Shown here in pieces: positions 17,763 through 25,603 of a stretch of DNA of 64,000 nucleotides. The notes under the pieces were generated by a model. The model was given only the letters and a program-made list of their open reading frames with translations, did not search any database and was not told where the DNA came from. Made by a program: the position numbers and the translations under genes. Positions within the stretch are counted from its first letter, which is position 1. Each line of letters starts with the position of its first letter. This stretch comes from Leptotrichia shahii (GTDB lineage: Bacteria; Fusobacteriota; Fusobacteriia; Fusobacteriales; Leptotrichiaceae), in NCBI RefSeq assembly GCF_008327825.1, contig NZ_AP019827.1:1426001-1490000 (forward strand). The letters run 5' to 3'.

Positions 17763-18290
17763 TTAAATATTCATTTTTTCTCCAATTTGATTTTGTATTA
17801 ATTTTAAAAATAATAATTCATTATTTATATTCAATCTAATTTGTATTTTTTTCTTATCTTTTGTTATTATTTCCAAAAATTTATCCACTTTACTTGAATT
17901 TATCCTTATCATTTTTACACTTGCACTTTCAATATTTTCCATGCTAATTTGTATTTTTTTCAAAAATATTTCATTATTTTCAATTACAATCTTAAAATTA
18001 AACAAAAGAAATGTAGCCCCAGCAACATATCCAAAAAGAATCACGATAAGTGTAATCTTTAAGGGTGTAAATTTTTCAATCCCGCTAATTCCCTGATAAA
18101 GTGAATATCCAGCAATAGCAGCAATTATTATAAAAAAAATAGATGACGAAATCATATATTTAGAGTTTGCTCTAAAAATATACTTATTTTTCTCATCTTC
18201 TATTTTATAATTATCAAGTTTATTTTTAAAATTTTCTATATTAATAAAATTGTTCATCATTCTATAACTTAAAAAATTAAAGTTTAACAA
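17763..18290 (-). CDS. Small membrane protein of unknown function
   Basis: The protein has about 175 aa with two hydrophobic helices (about 48-70 and 78-100) and a C-terminal soluble part rich in beta-prone residues (IVIENNEIFLKKIQ, KFLEIITKDKKKIQIRLNI), which resembles bacterial PH-like membrane proteins, though I cannot assign it. The longest frame starts at a TTG (18290); the double ATG at 18260/18257 is an alternative and neither has a strong ribosome site. Its start lies about 12 bases after the DivIC-like gene, so translational coupling is likely. Confidence 0.55.
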   Translation of the reverse strand: MLNFNFLSYRMMNNFINIENFKNKLDNYKIEDEKNKYIFRANSKYMISSSIFFIIIAAIAGYSLYQGISGIEKFTPLKITLIVILFGYVAGATFLLFNFKIVIENNEIFLKKIQISMENIESASVKMIRINSSKVDKFLEIITKDKKKIQIRLNINNELLFLKLIQNQIGEKMNI

Positions 18291-18301
18291 TAAAAAATAA
18301 C

Positions 18302-18571
18302 TTATTCTGTAATTTTATAAGTTTCTTCTCCTTCTTTTTTTAAATTTAAATTATTTCTTGCAAATTTTTCAGTCTTTTCATCTTCATCTGAATTTTTTTC
18401 CTGATCTAGCAACTTATTTTTTTTATTTGTAAGTTCTTTTATCTCTGCATCTGTATTAGCTAAACTAGTTTGCATAGTCCTTTTTCCCAAAAATACGTTT
18501 ACACTTTGACCAACAAAATAAACTACCAAACTAAAAAATATAATATTTCCTATGAAGCGTAACTTTTTCAT
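18302..18571 (-). CDS. DivIC/FtsB-like septum formation protein
   Basis: An 89-aa bitopic protein: one membrane helix at about residues 7-24, a coiled coil (ANTDAEIKELTNKKNKLLDQE) and a C-terminal EKFARNNLNLKKEGEETYKI segment, the hallmark of the DivIC/FtsB family (RxxLxxxxPGE-like). These proteins bridge FtsL to FtsQ/DivIB at the septum. The FtsL-like partner is encoded elsewhere in the window (4.5 kb). The ribosome site GGGAGG is strong. It follows nrdR by 21 bases. Confidence 0.78.
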   Translation of the reverse strand: MKKLRFIGNIIFFSLVVYFVGQSVNVFLGKRTMQTSLANTDAEIKELTNKKNKLLDQEKNSDEDEKTEKFARNNLNLKKEGEETYKITE

Positions 18572-18592
18572 TATTCCTCCCGTTTTTATTTT

Positions 18593-19081
18593 TTATTTCT
18601 CTTTTATTCCTTGTTCTGTATTTAATTTTCTATCTTTTCTTATTTTTTCTATTTCTTTTACAAAACTATCCAAACTATCAAATTTTTTATAGACAGAAGC
18701 AAATCTGACATAAGCAATTTCATCCAAGTCTATTAAGTACGAAAGTATCTTCTCTCCCAGTTCACTAGATTTTATTTCACCTGAATATCCTGTTAATATC
18801 TCACGTTCAATCTTATCTATTGTTTCTTCAATTTTTTCAGTATTAATATTACGATTTTCAAATGCCCTAACAATTCCATTATAAACTTTTTCCCTTGAAT
18901 AAGGTTGCTTTTCTCCGCTTTTTTTTATTACAATTAATGACAGCTCAGCAACTTTTTCATGAGTTGTAAATCTTTTACCACATTTTTCACACTCACGTCG
19001 TCGTTTAATTGAGTTTCCTTCAAAATAGGAACGACTGTCTATAACTTTTGTGTTTTCATAACCGCAAAATGGACATCTCAT
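18593..19081 (-). CDS. nrdR: Transcriptional repressor NrdR
   Basis: NrdR represses ribonucleotide reductase genes in response to ATP/dATP. The N-terminal zinc ribbon is clear: MRCPFCGYENTKVIDSR with CxxC, then RRRECEKCGKRFTTHE with the second CxxC. An ATP-cone domain follows (VIKKSGEKQPYSREKV to about residue 140). I set the start at 19081 (MRCPFCG), the invariant family start; the longer frame adds an eleven-residue basic extension with a poor ribosome site. About 162 aa, slightly longer than many NrdR proteins because of the charged tail. No nrd genes are in the window. Confidence 0.95.
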   Translation of the reverse strand: MRCPFCGYENTKVIDSRSYFEGNSIKRRRECEKCGKRFTTHEKVAELSLIVIKKSGEKQPYSREKVYNGIVRAFENRNINTEKIEETIDKIEREILTGYSGEIKSSELGEKILSYLIDLDEIAYVRFASVYKKFDSLDSFVKEIEKIRKDRKLNTEQGIKEK

Positions 19082-19204
19082 AACTTTTACCCCTATCTTT
19101 TTGAATCTCTTCACTTCTTTATTTCAATTAGCAAAACTCACTATCAACTAACCATTCACAAAATAATTACTGATTTATTATTTTTATTCTATTCTCATTT
19201 CTAA

Positions 19205-19675
19205 TTATCTGCTTGTTTCTTCATTCCGAATAATTTCAATAATTTCTTCATTTGATTCAGCCTTCAACAGATTATCTACAAATCTGTCTTCTCTTATTAA
19301 TCTTGATATTCTTGCCAACACTTTTAAATACTCCTGTGTTTTATTTTTTGGACATAGAAACATAAAAAAAATATTCACATTCTCGTCATCTAATGAATCG
19401 TAAGCTATCCCATTTTTTGAAATTCCAAAAGTCGCTATCAGCTCATCTACTGCACTTGTTTTAGCATGTGGCAATGCAATTTTTCTTCCGATCCCAGTTG
19501 ATCCCATTTCTTCTCTTGAAAAAATATCACTTAATCCCTGTTCTTCATCTTTTATTAAATTTGTCTTTTTTAAATTATTATACAGCTCTTTAATTACCGC
19601 ATTTTTATTTTTTGATTCTAAATTTAGATCTATCGTATTTACTTTAATATAATCAGCGATATTTTTAGTTTCCAT
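19205..19675 (-). CDS. PTS EIIA component, fructose/nitrogen (PtsN-like) type
   Basis: A stand-alone EIIA of 156 aa from the mannitol/fructose family. The phosphorylation site is His70 in GRKIALPHAKT, following the typical GSTGIG stretch. There are no EIIB/EIIC domains or neighbouring transporter genes, so a regulatory role like EIIA-Ntr is more likely than sugar uptake. Its start overlaps the last 11 bases of recO, indicating coupled expression. The ribosome site GGAGGAATTTT is within recO. Confidence 0.85.
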   Translation of the reverse strand: METKNIADYIKVNTIDLNLESKNKNAVIKELYNNLKKTNLIKDEEQGLSDIFSREEMGSTGIGRKIALPHAKTSAVDELIATFGISKNGIAYDSLDDENVNIFFMFLCPKNKTQEYLKVLARISRLIREDRFVDNLLKAESNEEIIEIIRNEETSR

Positions 19676-20360
19676 AAAATTCCTCCATAATAAATTTCTT
19701 TATTTTTATTTCAGTTTGTAAATTTCTATTTACAAAATTTTCAAAAATTATAACTATTTTTTTTAAAAATCCTGTATAATTTTCCATTTTTTCCTGAGTT
19801 TCAGTTATACATGAACTATTTTTTGAAATTTTCAAAATTTCTTTATATTTTTGTATGTTTTCTTTCCTATCCTTTTTTAATATCAGACTAATCTCATTTA
19901 TATCATAAATTCCATTTTCTAGCATTATTCTTCTTAAAAATGATAACACAACATAATATTTATACCCTTTTTTTATATATGGAAGAGCATCAATAAAATT
20001 TAATATTTCTACCAATTTATCAAAAAAATTGCCATTTTCCTCAGTCATATAATAAATTTTATCTATACTATCAAGTATATACAATGATATTTCCAATTTT
20101 TCAATATTTTTCAAAATATTTTTGAAATTTTTTATAATTTCTATATCTTTTATAATATAGTAATTATTTTTTTGAAAAAGTGTAATTTCAATTTCATTCA
20201 GTGGATTTAAAGAAACAGTATTTCTTTTTTTAGATTTTCGGATTCCATAAGCAGTTGCCATAATTTTCCCATAATTTTTGCTAAAAAGTGTAACTAATAA
20301 ATCCGCCTCTTTCATTTCTTTTTTTTTCAAAACAATACAGTTTGTTTTTATTATTTTCAT
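19665..20360 (-). CDS. recO: DNA repair protein RecO
   Basis: RecO works with RecF and RecR to load RecA on single-stranded gaps. The N-terminal OB fold is recognisable (IVLKKKEMKEADLLVTLFSKNYGKIMATAYGIRKSK; quoted in part by its elements KEADLLVTLFSK and GIRKSKKR) and the helical domain follows. There is no clear CxxC zinc motif in the C-terminal half, as in several other bacteria. The length of 231 aa is normal. It overlaps the EIIA gene downstream and is preceded by a 160-base gap with a short GC-rich palindrome. Confidence 0.88.
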   Translation of the reverse strand: MKIIKTNCIVLKKKEMKEADLLVTLFSKNYGKIMATAYGIRKSKKRNTVSLNPLNEIEITLFQKNNYYIIKDIEIIKNFKNILKNIEKLEISLYILDSIDKIYYMTEENGNFFDKLVEILNFIDALPYIKKGYKYYVVLSFLRRIMLENGIYDINEISLILKKDRKENIQKYKEILKISKNSSCITETQEKMENYTGFLKKIVIIFENFVNRNLQTEIKIKKFIMEEFYGN

Positions 20361-20425
20361 ATTTCACATTTTTCTTATTTTTAGTTTTTTAAATATGTCC
20401 ATCTCTTAAATATTTTTTGTTTAGA

Positions 20426-20444
20426 AAAGGGGGTATCCCCCTTT
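20426..20444. repeat. Short G/C palindrome
   Basis: AAAGGGGG, three bases, then CCCCCTTT form a perfect 8-bp palindrome between the LolA-like gene and recO. It resembles the centre of the dispersed repeat, but the TCnnGA middle is missing; it may be a relic or a weak transcription barrier. Confidence 0.45.
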
Positions 20445-20520
20445 ATCTAGTTTACTATCATTTTTAATATATAGTTATGAACAAGTTTATCGTTATACCT
20501 TAATTTCTATAAACACTAAA

Positions 20521-21060
20521 TTATCTAAAATTCGATAATCTATAAATTATTTGTGAACTTCCATCTTTTACAGAAATTTTTGTTGGAAAATAATATCCGT
20601 TTGAAGATTTGTAGTCACTAAAGTTTACAGTATTTCCACTGCTTTTTATTGAAGTTAACCAATTATTTGAAAATGTAAATGTATCTCCATTTTTAGTTTG
20701 TGTTTTTTTAGAAGTTATACCTGTTAACTTATTAAACACAGACAATATGCTTGCTTCACTTTTTTCAACTTTTTGAGTAACAGTTTGTTTTAATTTTGGA
20801 TAATAAATTGTTTTTTTACTTCCGCTAAAAGTATAAATTTCTCCTTTATTTATACTTGGTGCTGTAATTGTCAGCTTCATTGTCCCCGAATTATATGCCA
20901 TCACATAGCTTTTACTTCTTTTTCTCCCATTAATTGTCGCATCTTCAGTAACATTTACCGTAAAGCTTCTTTTTTCCCAAAAATCCTTAGAAAATGAAAA
21001 TACCGATACCAATAAAAATAATAATATAACTTTTTTTGTTGCTGTTAATTGTCTTAACAT
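20521..21060 (-). CDS. LolA-like outer-membrane lipoprotein carrier
   Basis: The protein (about 179 aa) has an N-terminal signal peptide (LRQLTATKKVILLFLLVSVF, cleavage near FSFS/K) and a beta-rich body with MKLTITAPSINKGEIYTFSG and KKTIYYPKLKQTV, which resembles the half-barrel of LolA/LolB-type sorting proteins. LolA carries lipoproteins across the periplasm from LolCDE to the outer membrane. The start at 21060 is preceded by GAGGTGAG about ten bases upstream; an upstream GTG overlaps that site. A LolC/LolD-like pair lies downstream in the same direction, consistent with a shared pathway. The family call is from fold-level similarity only. Confidence 0.6.
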   Translation of the reverse strand: MLRQLTATKKVILLFLLVSVFSFSKDFWEKRSFTVNVTEDATINGRKRSKSYVMAYNSGTMKLTITAPSINKGEIYTFSGSKKTIYYPKLKQTVTQKVEKSEASILSVFNKLTGITSKKTQTKNGDTFTFSNNWLTSIKSSGNTVNFSDYKSSNGYYFPTKISVKDGSSQIIYRLSNFR

Positions 21061-21138
21061 AATTAAACTCACCTCTTTATTTATTTTTAAAATAATCTAT
21101 ATATTAATACTATTTTGTATATCTTAATACAACTTTCT

Positions 21139-22053
21139 TTAATTTATTTGTGAATTCTCTTTATTTTGTTGTTCCTCTTCAGCCTTTACCTGATTTTGTA
21201 TCTGATTATTAATCACATCATTAACACTCCATTTGTAAACTAATACACTTTGAACATCAAATATGTTAAAATTTGGATTAAATTTTAATTCTTTAACCTT
21301 ATTAAAATCATTTAAATTTTTTATTTTAAAACTTCCTATTTTTATTCCTCTTGGCAAAATATCACTTACTCCTGAAGTTTCTATGTTAAATACTGTATTT
21401 TTTTCAACTTTTCCCTCGTTATAATTTAGAATAGAGAAAGTTCCATTCCCATTTCCACGTAAAATTTGCTGATCGGTTCCATTTAGTACAACACTTAATT
21501 TTGAAGTTTTACTTGTCAATAACGTTACTTCCGAATATTCATCACTTACTTTAGAAATTTTCCCAATAAGGTATCCGTTAAACATTACTGGTAAATTTAT
21601 TTTTATGCCTTGGGCAGCTCCCTTATTTATATACATTTTTTCCGATGAATTTCCGTTTTCCACAAGTGCTACGTCTGCCGCTATAAACTCAGACGGATTT
21701 TTTTGACGCATTTCCAGCATTTGCCGCAATTTCTCATTTTCTTCCTTCAAATATGCAAACTCCATATTTTGAACTTTATTTTTTTGTAATTCAAAATCTC
21801 TATTTTTGTTATTTTCAACATATTCTCCGATATAACCAATATCATTAACTCTCGATTTCAATTTCAAAACTTGAGTGTACAACATACTTTTTACTTTTAC
21901 TAACCTAAAATTCACCGCCTGAGTCACTCCATCTAAAAATGTAAACGAACTTGTAATTCTATTTTTAAATGCAAATAATATTATTATTATAATTATTAAG
22001 ATCAAAACTGTTCTACCTGTGCTTTTTTTTTCAGAAAAATCATCTAATTTCAT
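21139..22053 (-). CDS. mreC: Rod shape-determining protein MreC
   Basis: MreC links the MreB cytoskeleton to the elongation wall machinery. It has a short cytoplasmic tail, one membrane helix (VLILIIIIIILFAF, about residues 16-30), a coiled coil (ENEKLRQMLEMRQKN) and the beta domain with INLPVMFNGYLIGKISKV, VTLLTSKTSKLSV and GDILP-like SDILPRGIKIG. At 304 aa it is normal. mreB and mreD are not adjacent. The tail after residue 275 is Gln/Glu-rich. It heads the long minus-strand run through recO and nrdR. Confidence 0.9.
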   Translation of the reverse strand: MKLDDFSEKKSTGRTVLILIIIIIILFAFKNRITSSFTFLDGVTQAVNFRLVKVKSMLYTQVLKLKSRVNDIGYIGEYVENNKNRDFELQKNKVQNMEFAYLKEENEKLRQMLEMRQKNPSEFIAADVALVENGNSSEKMYINKGAAQGIKINLPVMFNGYLIGKISKVSDEYSEVTLLTSKTSKLSVVLNGTDQQILRGNGNGTFSILNYNEGKVEKNTVFNIETSGVSDILPRGIKIGSFKIKNLNDFNKVKELKFNPNFNIFDVQSVLVYKWSVNDVINNQIQNQVKAEEEQQNKENSQIN

Positions 22054-22278
22054 TATTATTTTAATCCTCTCATTTTTTTATTCTAAATAAAGTTTCCAAA
22101 TATAACGTATGATTATTGTAACTAATCAAATTGCCTCAAAATTAAATTATAACAAGAAATTTTTCAACAATAAAAGTATATAAATTCAATTTTAAAGCGA
22201 TATTATTATAATATCATATAACATATATTATATCAAGTATTTTTATAATTATTTTTTTTAATCTAAAAATATTTATTT

Positions 22279-22402
22279 TAATACTGAATCCTGTCTAAAA
22301 AAATTAAAGATAATATTTTATATTAATTGCTGACAAGGGAACTTGACTCCTTGTAGAGAAATTCATAACCATCCCGCTATTTAAATGGGAAATAATAGTA
22401 TT
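22279..22402 (-). repeat. Palindromic MITE-like element, copy c
   Basis: The gene-free gap 22054-22469 holds this full-length copy in inverse orientation: core CAAGGGAACTTGACTCCTTG (22334-22353) with ends TTAATACTGAATCC and GGGAAATAATAGTATTA that are imperfect inverted repeats. The rest of the gap is AT-rich DNA without features I can name, apart from the terminator at 22431. Confidence 0.6.
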
Positions 22403-22430
22403 ACCTATTAATTTATTTTTTTGAACAAAA

Positions 22431-22460
22431 AAAGGTACTCATTATTATTAAGTACCCTTT
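22431..22460 (-). terminator. Terminator after the 22.5-kb small gene
   Basis: GGTACT and AGTACC (22434-22439, 22451-22456) form a stem with an 11-base AT loop and a run of seven Ts on the minus strand, ten bases after the stop codon of the 116-aa gene. Confidence 0.75.
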
Positions 22461-22469
22461 TTAGAAAAT

Positions 22470-22820
22470 TTATTCTTGACCAACAACAGCTCTGTAGTGT
22501 TTTTCAAGTTTTTGAAGTTTTTCAGGATTATTTCTTAAATAAAAATTCACTTTTTCAATCACATCTGCTGTAGCCTGTGTTCCGCTTTCTACAACATCAG
22601 CATCTGCTGAATTCCCATCCTCAGCAGGCATTTCAGAAACTCCAGTAGAATCTACATTATTTTTTCTGATAGATTCTTTTTTAGATCTTTCCTTAATTTC
22701 TTTTCTTGATTGTTCTTGAAGAGCTGATTTTCTATATTCTTCAAGTATTTTTTTCGTATTCACATCAGCAGAAGCCATTATTGAAATAGCTGCAATTCCA
22801 ATTAAAATAAACTTTTTCAT
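22470..22820 (-). CDS. Small secreted protein of unknown function
   Basis: A 116-aa protein with a clear signal peptide (MKKFILIGIAAISIMASA, cleavage after ASA) and a very hydrophilic mature part: a charged helical stretch (residues 22-52), a low-complexity Asp/Ala/Ser stretch and a final helix (VNFYLRNNPEKLQKLEKHY). I do not recognise a family; similar small exported proteins are common in fusobacteria. It has its own ribosome site (AGAAAGGAAT) and terminator, so it is a single-gene unit divergent from the NlpC/P60 gene. Confidence 0.7.
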   Translation of the reverse strand: MKKFILIGIAAISIMASADVNTKKILEEYRKSALQEQSRKEIKERSKKESIRKNNVDSTGVSEMPAEDGNSADADVVESGTQATADVIEKVNFYLRNNPEKLQKLEKHYRAVVGQE

Positions 22821-22999
22821 ATTATAAATTATTCCTTTCTAAAAATTTCTTTAATATCTTTATTTATATTATACCAATATATGTTAAAAACTTCAAGGAA
22901 AAATTCAATTAATTAAAAATTAAGTTAAATAAAATTGAAATAAAAGTAATTATTGCTATAATATATTTACCAAAGTTCAAAGGTAGATTGGAGGTTATA

Positions 23000-23542
23000 A
23001 TGAAAAAAATATTGATGCTAGCTGGAGCTTTAATTATATCTGCTGTATCATTTGCAGATTTAGAAAGCACAATCAAAAATCACTATAGTAACAAAACTAT
23101 AGATTTAACTGTTGTATCAAAACCAAGACAAGAGGTGACAAGTAGTGGAGCTGCTTCTACAGCTATAAGAGATCAAATTATCTCGTTTGCACAAACAAAA
23201 TTAGGTTCACCATATGTTTGGGGAGCAACTGGTCCAAACACTTTTGATTGTTCAGGCTTCGTTGGTTATGTATTCAAAAAAGCTGCTAATGTAAGCTTGC
23301 CTAGAGTTTCAAGCTCACAAGCGACATTTAAACCAAGAATTTCATCAATGAATATGACGAAAGGCGATTTGGTATTTTTTGAAACAACTGGAAAAGGTCG
23401 TATTTCTCACGTAGGTATCTATATGGGTAATAGACAGTTTATTCATGCTTCTTCTGGAAGTAGAAGAGTAACAGTTTCTAGTTTAGACAGTAATTTTTAC
23501 AACAAGACATTTAGATGGGCAATTAATCCATTTAGTAGTTAA
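23000..23542 (+). CDS. NlpC/P60-family peptidoglycan endopeptidase
   Basis: A secreted wall hydrolase of 180 aa. After a signal peptide (residues 1-19, ending SFA) and a short linker comes the NlpC/P60 domain (about 55-178) with catalytic Cys84 (TFDCSGFVGYVF), His137 (RISHVGIYMG) and His149 (FIHASSG). These enzymes cleave stem peptides between D-Glu and the diamino acid. The start at 23000 has GGAGG five bases upstream; the TTG four codons earlier is inside that site. There is no SH3 or LysM targeting domain. A strong terminator follows at 23651. Confidence 0.92.
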   Translation: MKKILMLAGALIISAVSFADLESTIKNHYSNKTIDLTVVSKPRQEVTSSGAASTAIRDQIISFAQTKLGSPYVWGATGPNTFDCSGFVGYVFKKAANVSLPRVSSSQATFKPRISSMNMTKGDLVFFETTGKGRISHVGIYMGNRQFIHASSGSRRVTVSSLDSNFYNKTFRWAINPFSS

Positions 23543-23650
23543 TTACTACAATTAATTTCTTATAAATAAATATATTCTTTACATAAATTCTTGTATAAAC
23601 AAGAGATATTAAAATCATAAATTGATTAAAAAATATAAAAACTTTGGAAC

Positions 23651-23692
23651 AAGGAGTTTTATCTCAGTTGAGGAGATATTGCTCCTTTTTTT
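23651..23692 (+). terminator. Terminator after NlpC/P60 gene
   Basis: Nested stems AAGGAG/CTCCTT (23651-23656, 23682-23687) and ATCTC/GAGAT (23661-23665, 23673-23677) are followed by TTTTTTTC. Confidence 0.75.
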
Positions 23693-23701
23693 CTATTTTT
23701 C

Positions 23702-23823
23702 CATGTTATTCTCTCATCTAAATAATAAATTTATTATAAACTTTTTGGCAAGGGAAAGGAACGAGTCTACTTGTCATCAAAAAATAAAATACAATTTTTG
23801 TTTTTTAATAGAATTTAATACCA
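23702..23823 (+). repeat. Palindromic MITE-like element, degraded copy
   Basis: The second half of the gap 23543-23848 resembles the dispersed element: TTATTATAAACTTTTTGG, then CAAGGGAAAGG...GTCTACTTG as a broken core (23749-23773), then TCATCAAAAAATAAAATAC and TTTTTTAATAGAATTTAATA as the right end. The core palindrome is interrupted, so this is an old copy. Confidence 0.45.
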
Positions 23824-23848
23824 CATTAGTTAAGGAGCTTAAAATATT

Positions 23849-24742
23849 ATGAAGATTAATAGATTATTTGAAATTTTATATCTGTTGCTTGAAAAAAAGA
23901 CTATTACTGCTAAAGAACTTGCTGAACATTTTGAAGTATCCGTCAGAACAATCTATAGAGATATTGACATTCTCTCTTCTGCTGGTATTCCAGTATATTT
24001 TCAAAGGGGAAAATCTGGCGGAATAAAGCTAATGGATAACTACGTCATAAATAAATCGCTACTTTCACAAAACGAGCAAAATGAAATACTTTATGCCCTG
24101 CAAAGTTTAAATGCTACTAATTATCCAAATAATAATAAAACTCTTTCAAAATTAAACGCTATTTTTAACAAAAAGTCAGACAATTGGATAAAAATAGACT
24201 TTTCCAGATATAATTGCGATGATAACACTCTATTTGAAAAAATTAAGGAGGCAATATTAACTAAACAAACCGTAAAATTTAATTATTTTAACACAAAAGG
24301 TGAACATTCTGAAAGAATAGCAGACCCTTTAAATTTATGGTTTAAAGAAAGAGCATGGTACTTATTTGCCTATTGCCACAAAAAAAGCGATATTCGTCAA
24401 TTTAAAATAACAAGAATCAAAAATCTAATCTTAACAGACAAACATTTTGAAAAATCCGTAGAAAATTTTAAGATTAATGATAAAAAAGATAAGATAAAGA
24501 ATGTAAAAATTATAGTCGAAATAGACAAATCACAAGCATACCGTGTCTACGATGAATTTTCTGAAGAGAATATAAACAAAATGGAAAATGGAAATTTTGA
24601 AATTGTAATGGAATATCCTGAAAATGAATGGGTTTATGGTTATCTTCTATCCTTTGGAGAACATTTGAAGATAAAGGAGCCAGAGAGAATAAAGAAAATT
24701 TTGTTTGAAAAAATTGAAAAAATGAAGAAGAATTATAAATAA
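23849..24742 (+). CDS. HTH_11/WYL-domain transcriptional regulator (YafY type)
   Basis: A 297-aa regulator. The N-terminal winged helix (residues 1-60) shows KTITAKELAEHFEVSVRTIYRDI DILSSAGIPV-type sequence, quoted as ELAEHFEVSVRTIYRDID, followed by the GKSGGIKLMDNY hinge. A WYL ligand-binding domain spans about 140-215 (DPLNLWFKERAWYLFAYCH), followed by a WCX-like C-terminal extension. WYL regulators sense small molecules or nucleic acid pieces. It lies upstream of two GyrI-like genes with a palindromic site before them, so local control is likely. The ribosome site TAAGGAG is 11 bases from the ATG. Confidence 0.87.
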   Translation: MKINRLFEILYLLLEKKTITAKELAEHFEVSVRTIYRDIDILSSAGIPVYFQRGKSGGIKLMDNYVINKSLLSQNEQNEILYALQSLNATNYPNNNKTLSKLNAIFNKKSDNWIKIDFSRYNCDDNTLFEKIKEAILTKQTVKFNYFNTKGEHSERIADPLNLWFKERAWYLFAYCHKKSDIRQFKITRIKNLILTDKHFEKSVENFKINDKKDKIKNVKIIVEIDKSQAYRVYDEFSEENINKMENGNFEIVMEYPENEWVYGYLLSFGEHLKIKEPERIKKILFEKIEKMKKNYK

Positions 24743-24803
24743 GAAAATATTTTTCAAAGTTTTTTTCAAGAATAAAATGTCATAATCTTCTAAAATATTA
24801 GAA

Positions 24804-24941
24804 ATGAGAGAAATGGAAAACAATATCAAAGTATATGTAAAAAAATATCCGGATACATGGGGAGTAATTCAAGATTACACCATAAATAATGCTATTTTCA
24901 AATATCTTGGTTTTGGTTATGATTCAGAACTGATGAGATAA
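24804..24941 (+). CDS. Short ORF, possibly the 3' remnant of a lost gene
   Basis: A 45-codon frame with protein-like composition (VYVKKYPDTWGVIQDYTI, then IFKYLGFGYDSEL) ends 18 bases before a strong terminator. It has no ribosome site before its ATG (24804). The reading looks like the C-terminal end of a larger protein rather than a free-standing gene, and the terminator supports a former or present transcript here. I do not recognise the family. Confidence 0.35.
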   Translation: MREMENNIKVYVKKYPDTWGVIQDYTINNAIFKYLGFGYDSELMR

Positions 24942-24958
24942 ATTATAAAAATTAATAA

Positions 24959-24988
24959 ATATGGCAATATCTTATTGTCGTATTTTTT
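24959..24988 (+). terminator. Intrinsic terminator
   Basis: An 11-bp stem with two wobble pairs (ATATGGCAATA, 24959-24969; TATTGTCGTAT, 24973-24983) and a run of Ts follows the short ORF. Confidence 0.7.
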
Positions 24989-25037
24989 ATTTTGAAAAAT
25001 TTACTTAATTTTTATAAATCAAAATTTTATTTTTTAA

Positions 25038-25073
25038 TATGACATACTCTTGTCATATTATGACTGCTATAAT
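25038..25073 (+). promoter_or_regulatory. Palindromic operator with extended -10 promoter
   Basis: TATGACA (25038-25044) and TGTCATA (25051-25057) are perfect 7-bp inverted arms six bases apart. Ten bases further TGCTATAAT (25065-25073) is an extended -10 element, and no good -35 exists; the palindrome occupies the -35 position. This layout is typical of an activator or a repressor site. The nearby WYL regulator is the obvious candidate binder, by position only. Confidence 0.6.
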
Positions 25074-25110
25074 TGATTTAATAAAAATTGAGAGAAAAGG
25101 TGGTATAATT

Positions 25111-25584
25111 ATGAAATATGAAATAGTAGAAATTAAAGAAAAAACTCTTGTTGGATTTAAAGCACGAGTGAAAGATGACGAAACAATGTCTGAAAAAATT
25201 TCAAATTTATGGGAAAAACTGTATTCTAAAAAAGGTGTCCAAAATATAAAGGACAGAATAAATGATAATGCTATCGGTGTCTATTATAACTACAGTAATG
25301 AAAATGACTTTGAGTACGACTGTCTTACAGGCTGTGAAGTGAAAAATAAAATTGATGAAATTCCTGAAGATATGACAAGGCTAGAAATTCCACAAGGAAA
25401 ATATGCAAAATTTGTGATTTTTGGTGATCCTGTAAAGGCTGTTGGAGAATTTTGGTATAAATTTTGGGAAGAATTTGGGAAGGAAAAATCTAATATAAGA
25501 AATTATACCTATGATTTTGAAGAATATATAGCAGGTAATGATTATGAAAATACAGAAATTCACATTTATATTAGCATAAAATAA
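25111..25584 (+). CDS. GyrI-like effector-binding domain protein
   Basis: A free-standing AraC effector-binding (GyrI-like/SHS2) domain of about 157 aa without a DNA-binding part. The start MKYEIVEIKEKTLVGFKARV, the central GVYYNY and CLTGCEV strands and the late IPQGKYAKFVIFGDP with a conserved glutamate region (GEFWYKFWEEF) are typical. Such proteins bind drugs or other hydrophobic cations; some hydrolyse toxins. I chose the ATG at 25111, where AAAGGTGG lies ten bases upstream, over the open frame back to 25039 that runs through the operator. It is followed by a second GyrI-like gene 19 bases later. Confidence 0.82.
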   Translation: MKYEIVEIKEKTLVGFKARVKDDETMSEKISNLWEKLYSKKGVQNIKDRINDNAIGVYYNYSNENDFEYDCLTGCEVKNKIDEIPEDMTRLEIPQGKYAKFVIFGDPVKAVGEFWYKFWEEFGKEKSNIRNYTYDFEEYIAGNDYENTEIHIYISIK

Positions 25585-25603
25585 TAACTAGGAGATGATA
25601 ATT

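Noticed and set aside
23622-23852. Plus-strand ORF of 76 codons before the WYL gene.
   Set aside because: It runs through a terminator hairpin and a degraded repeat, and has no ribosome site.
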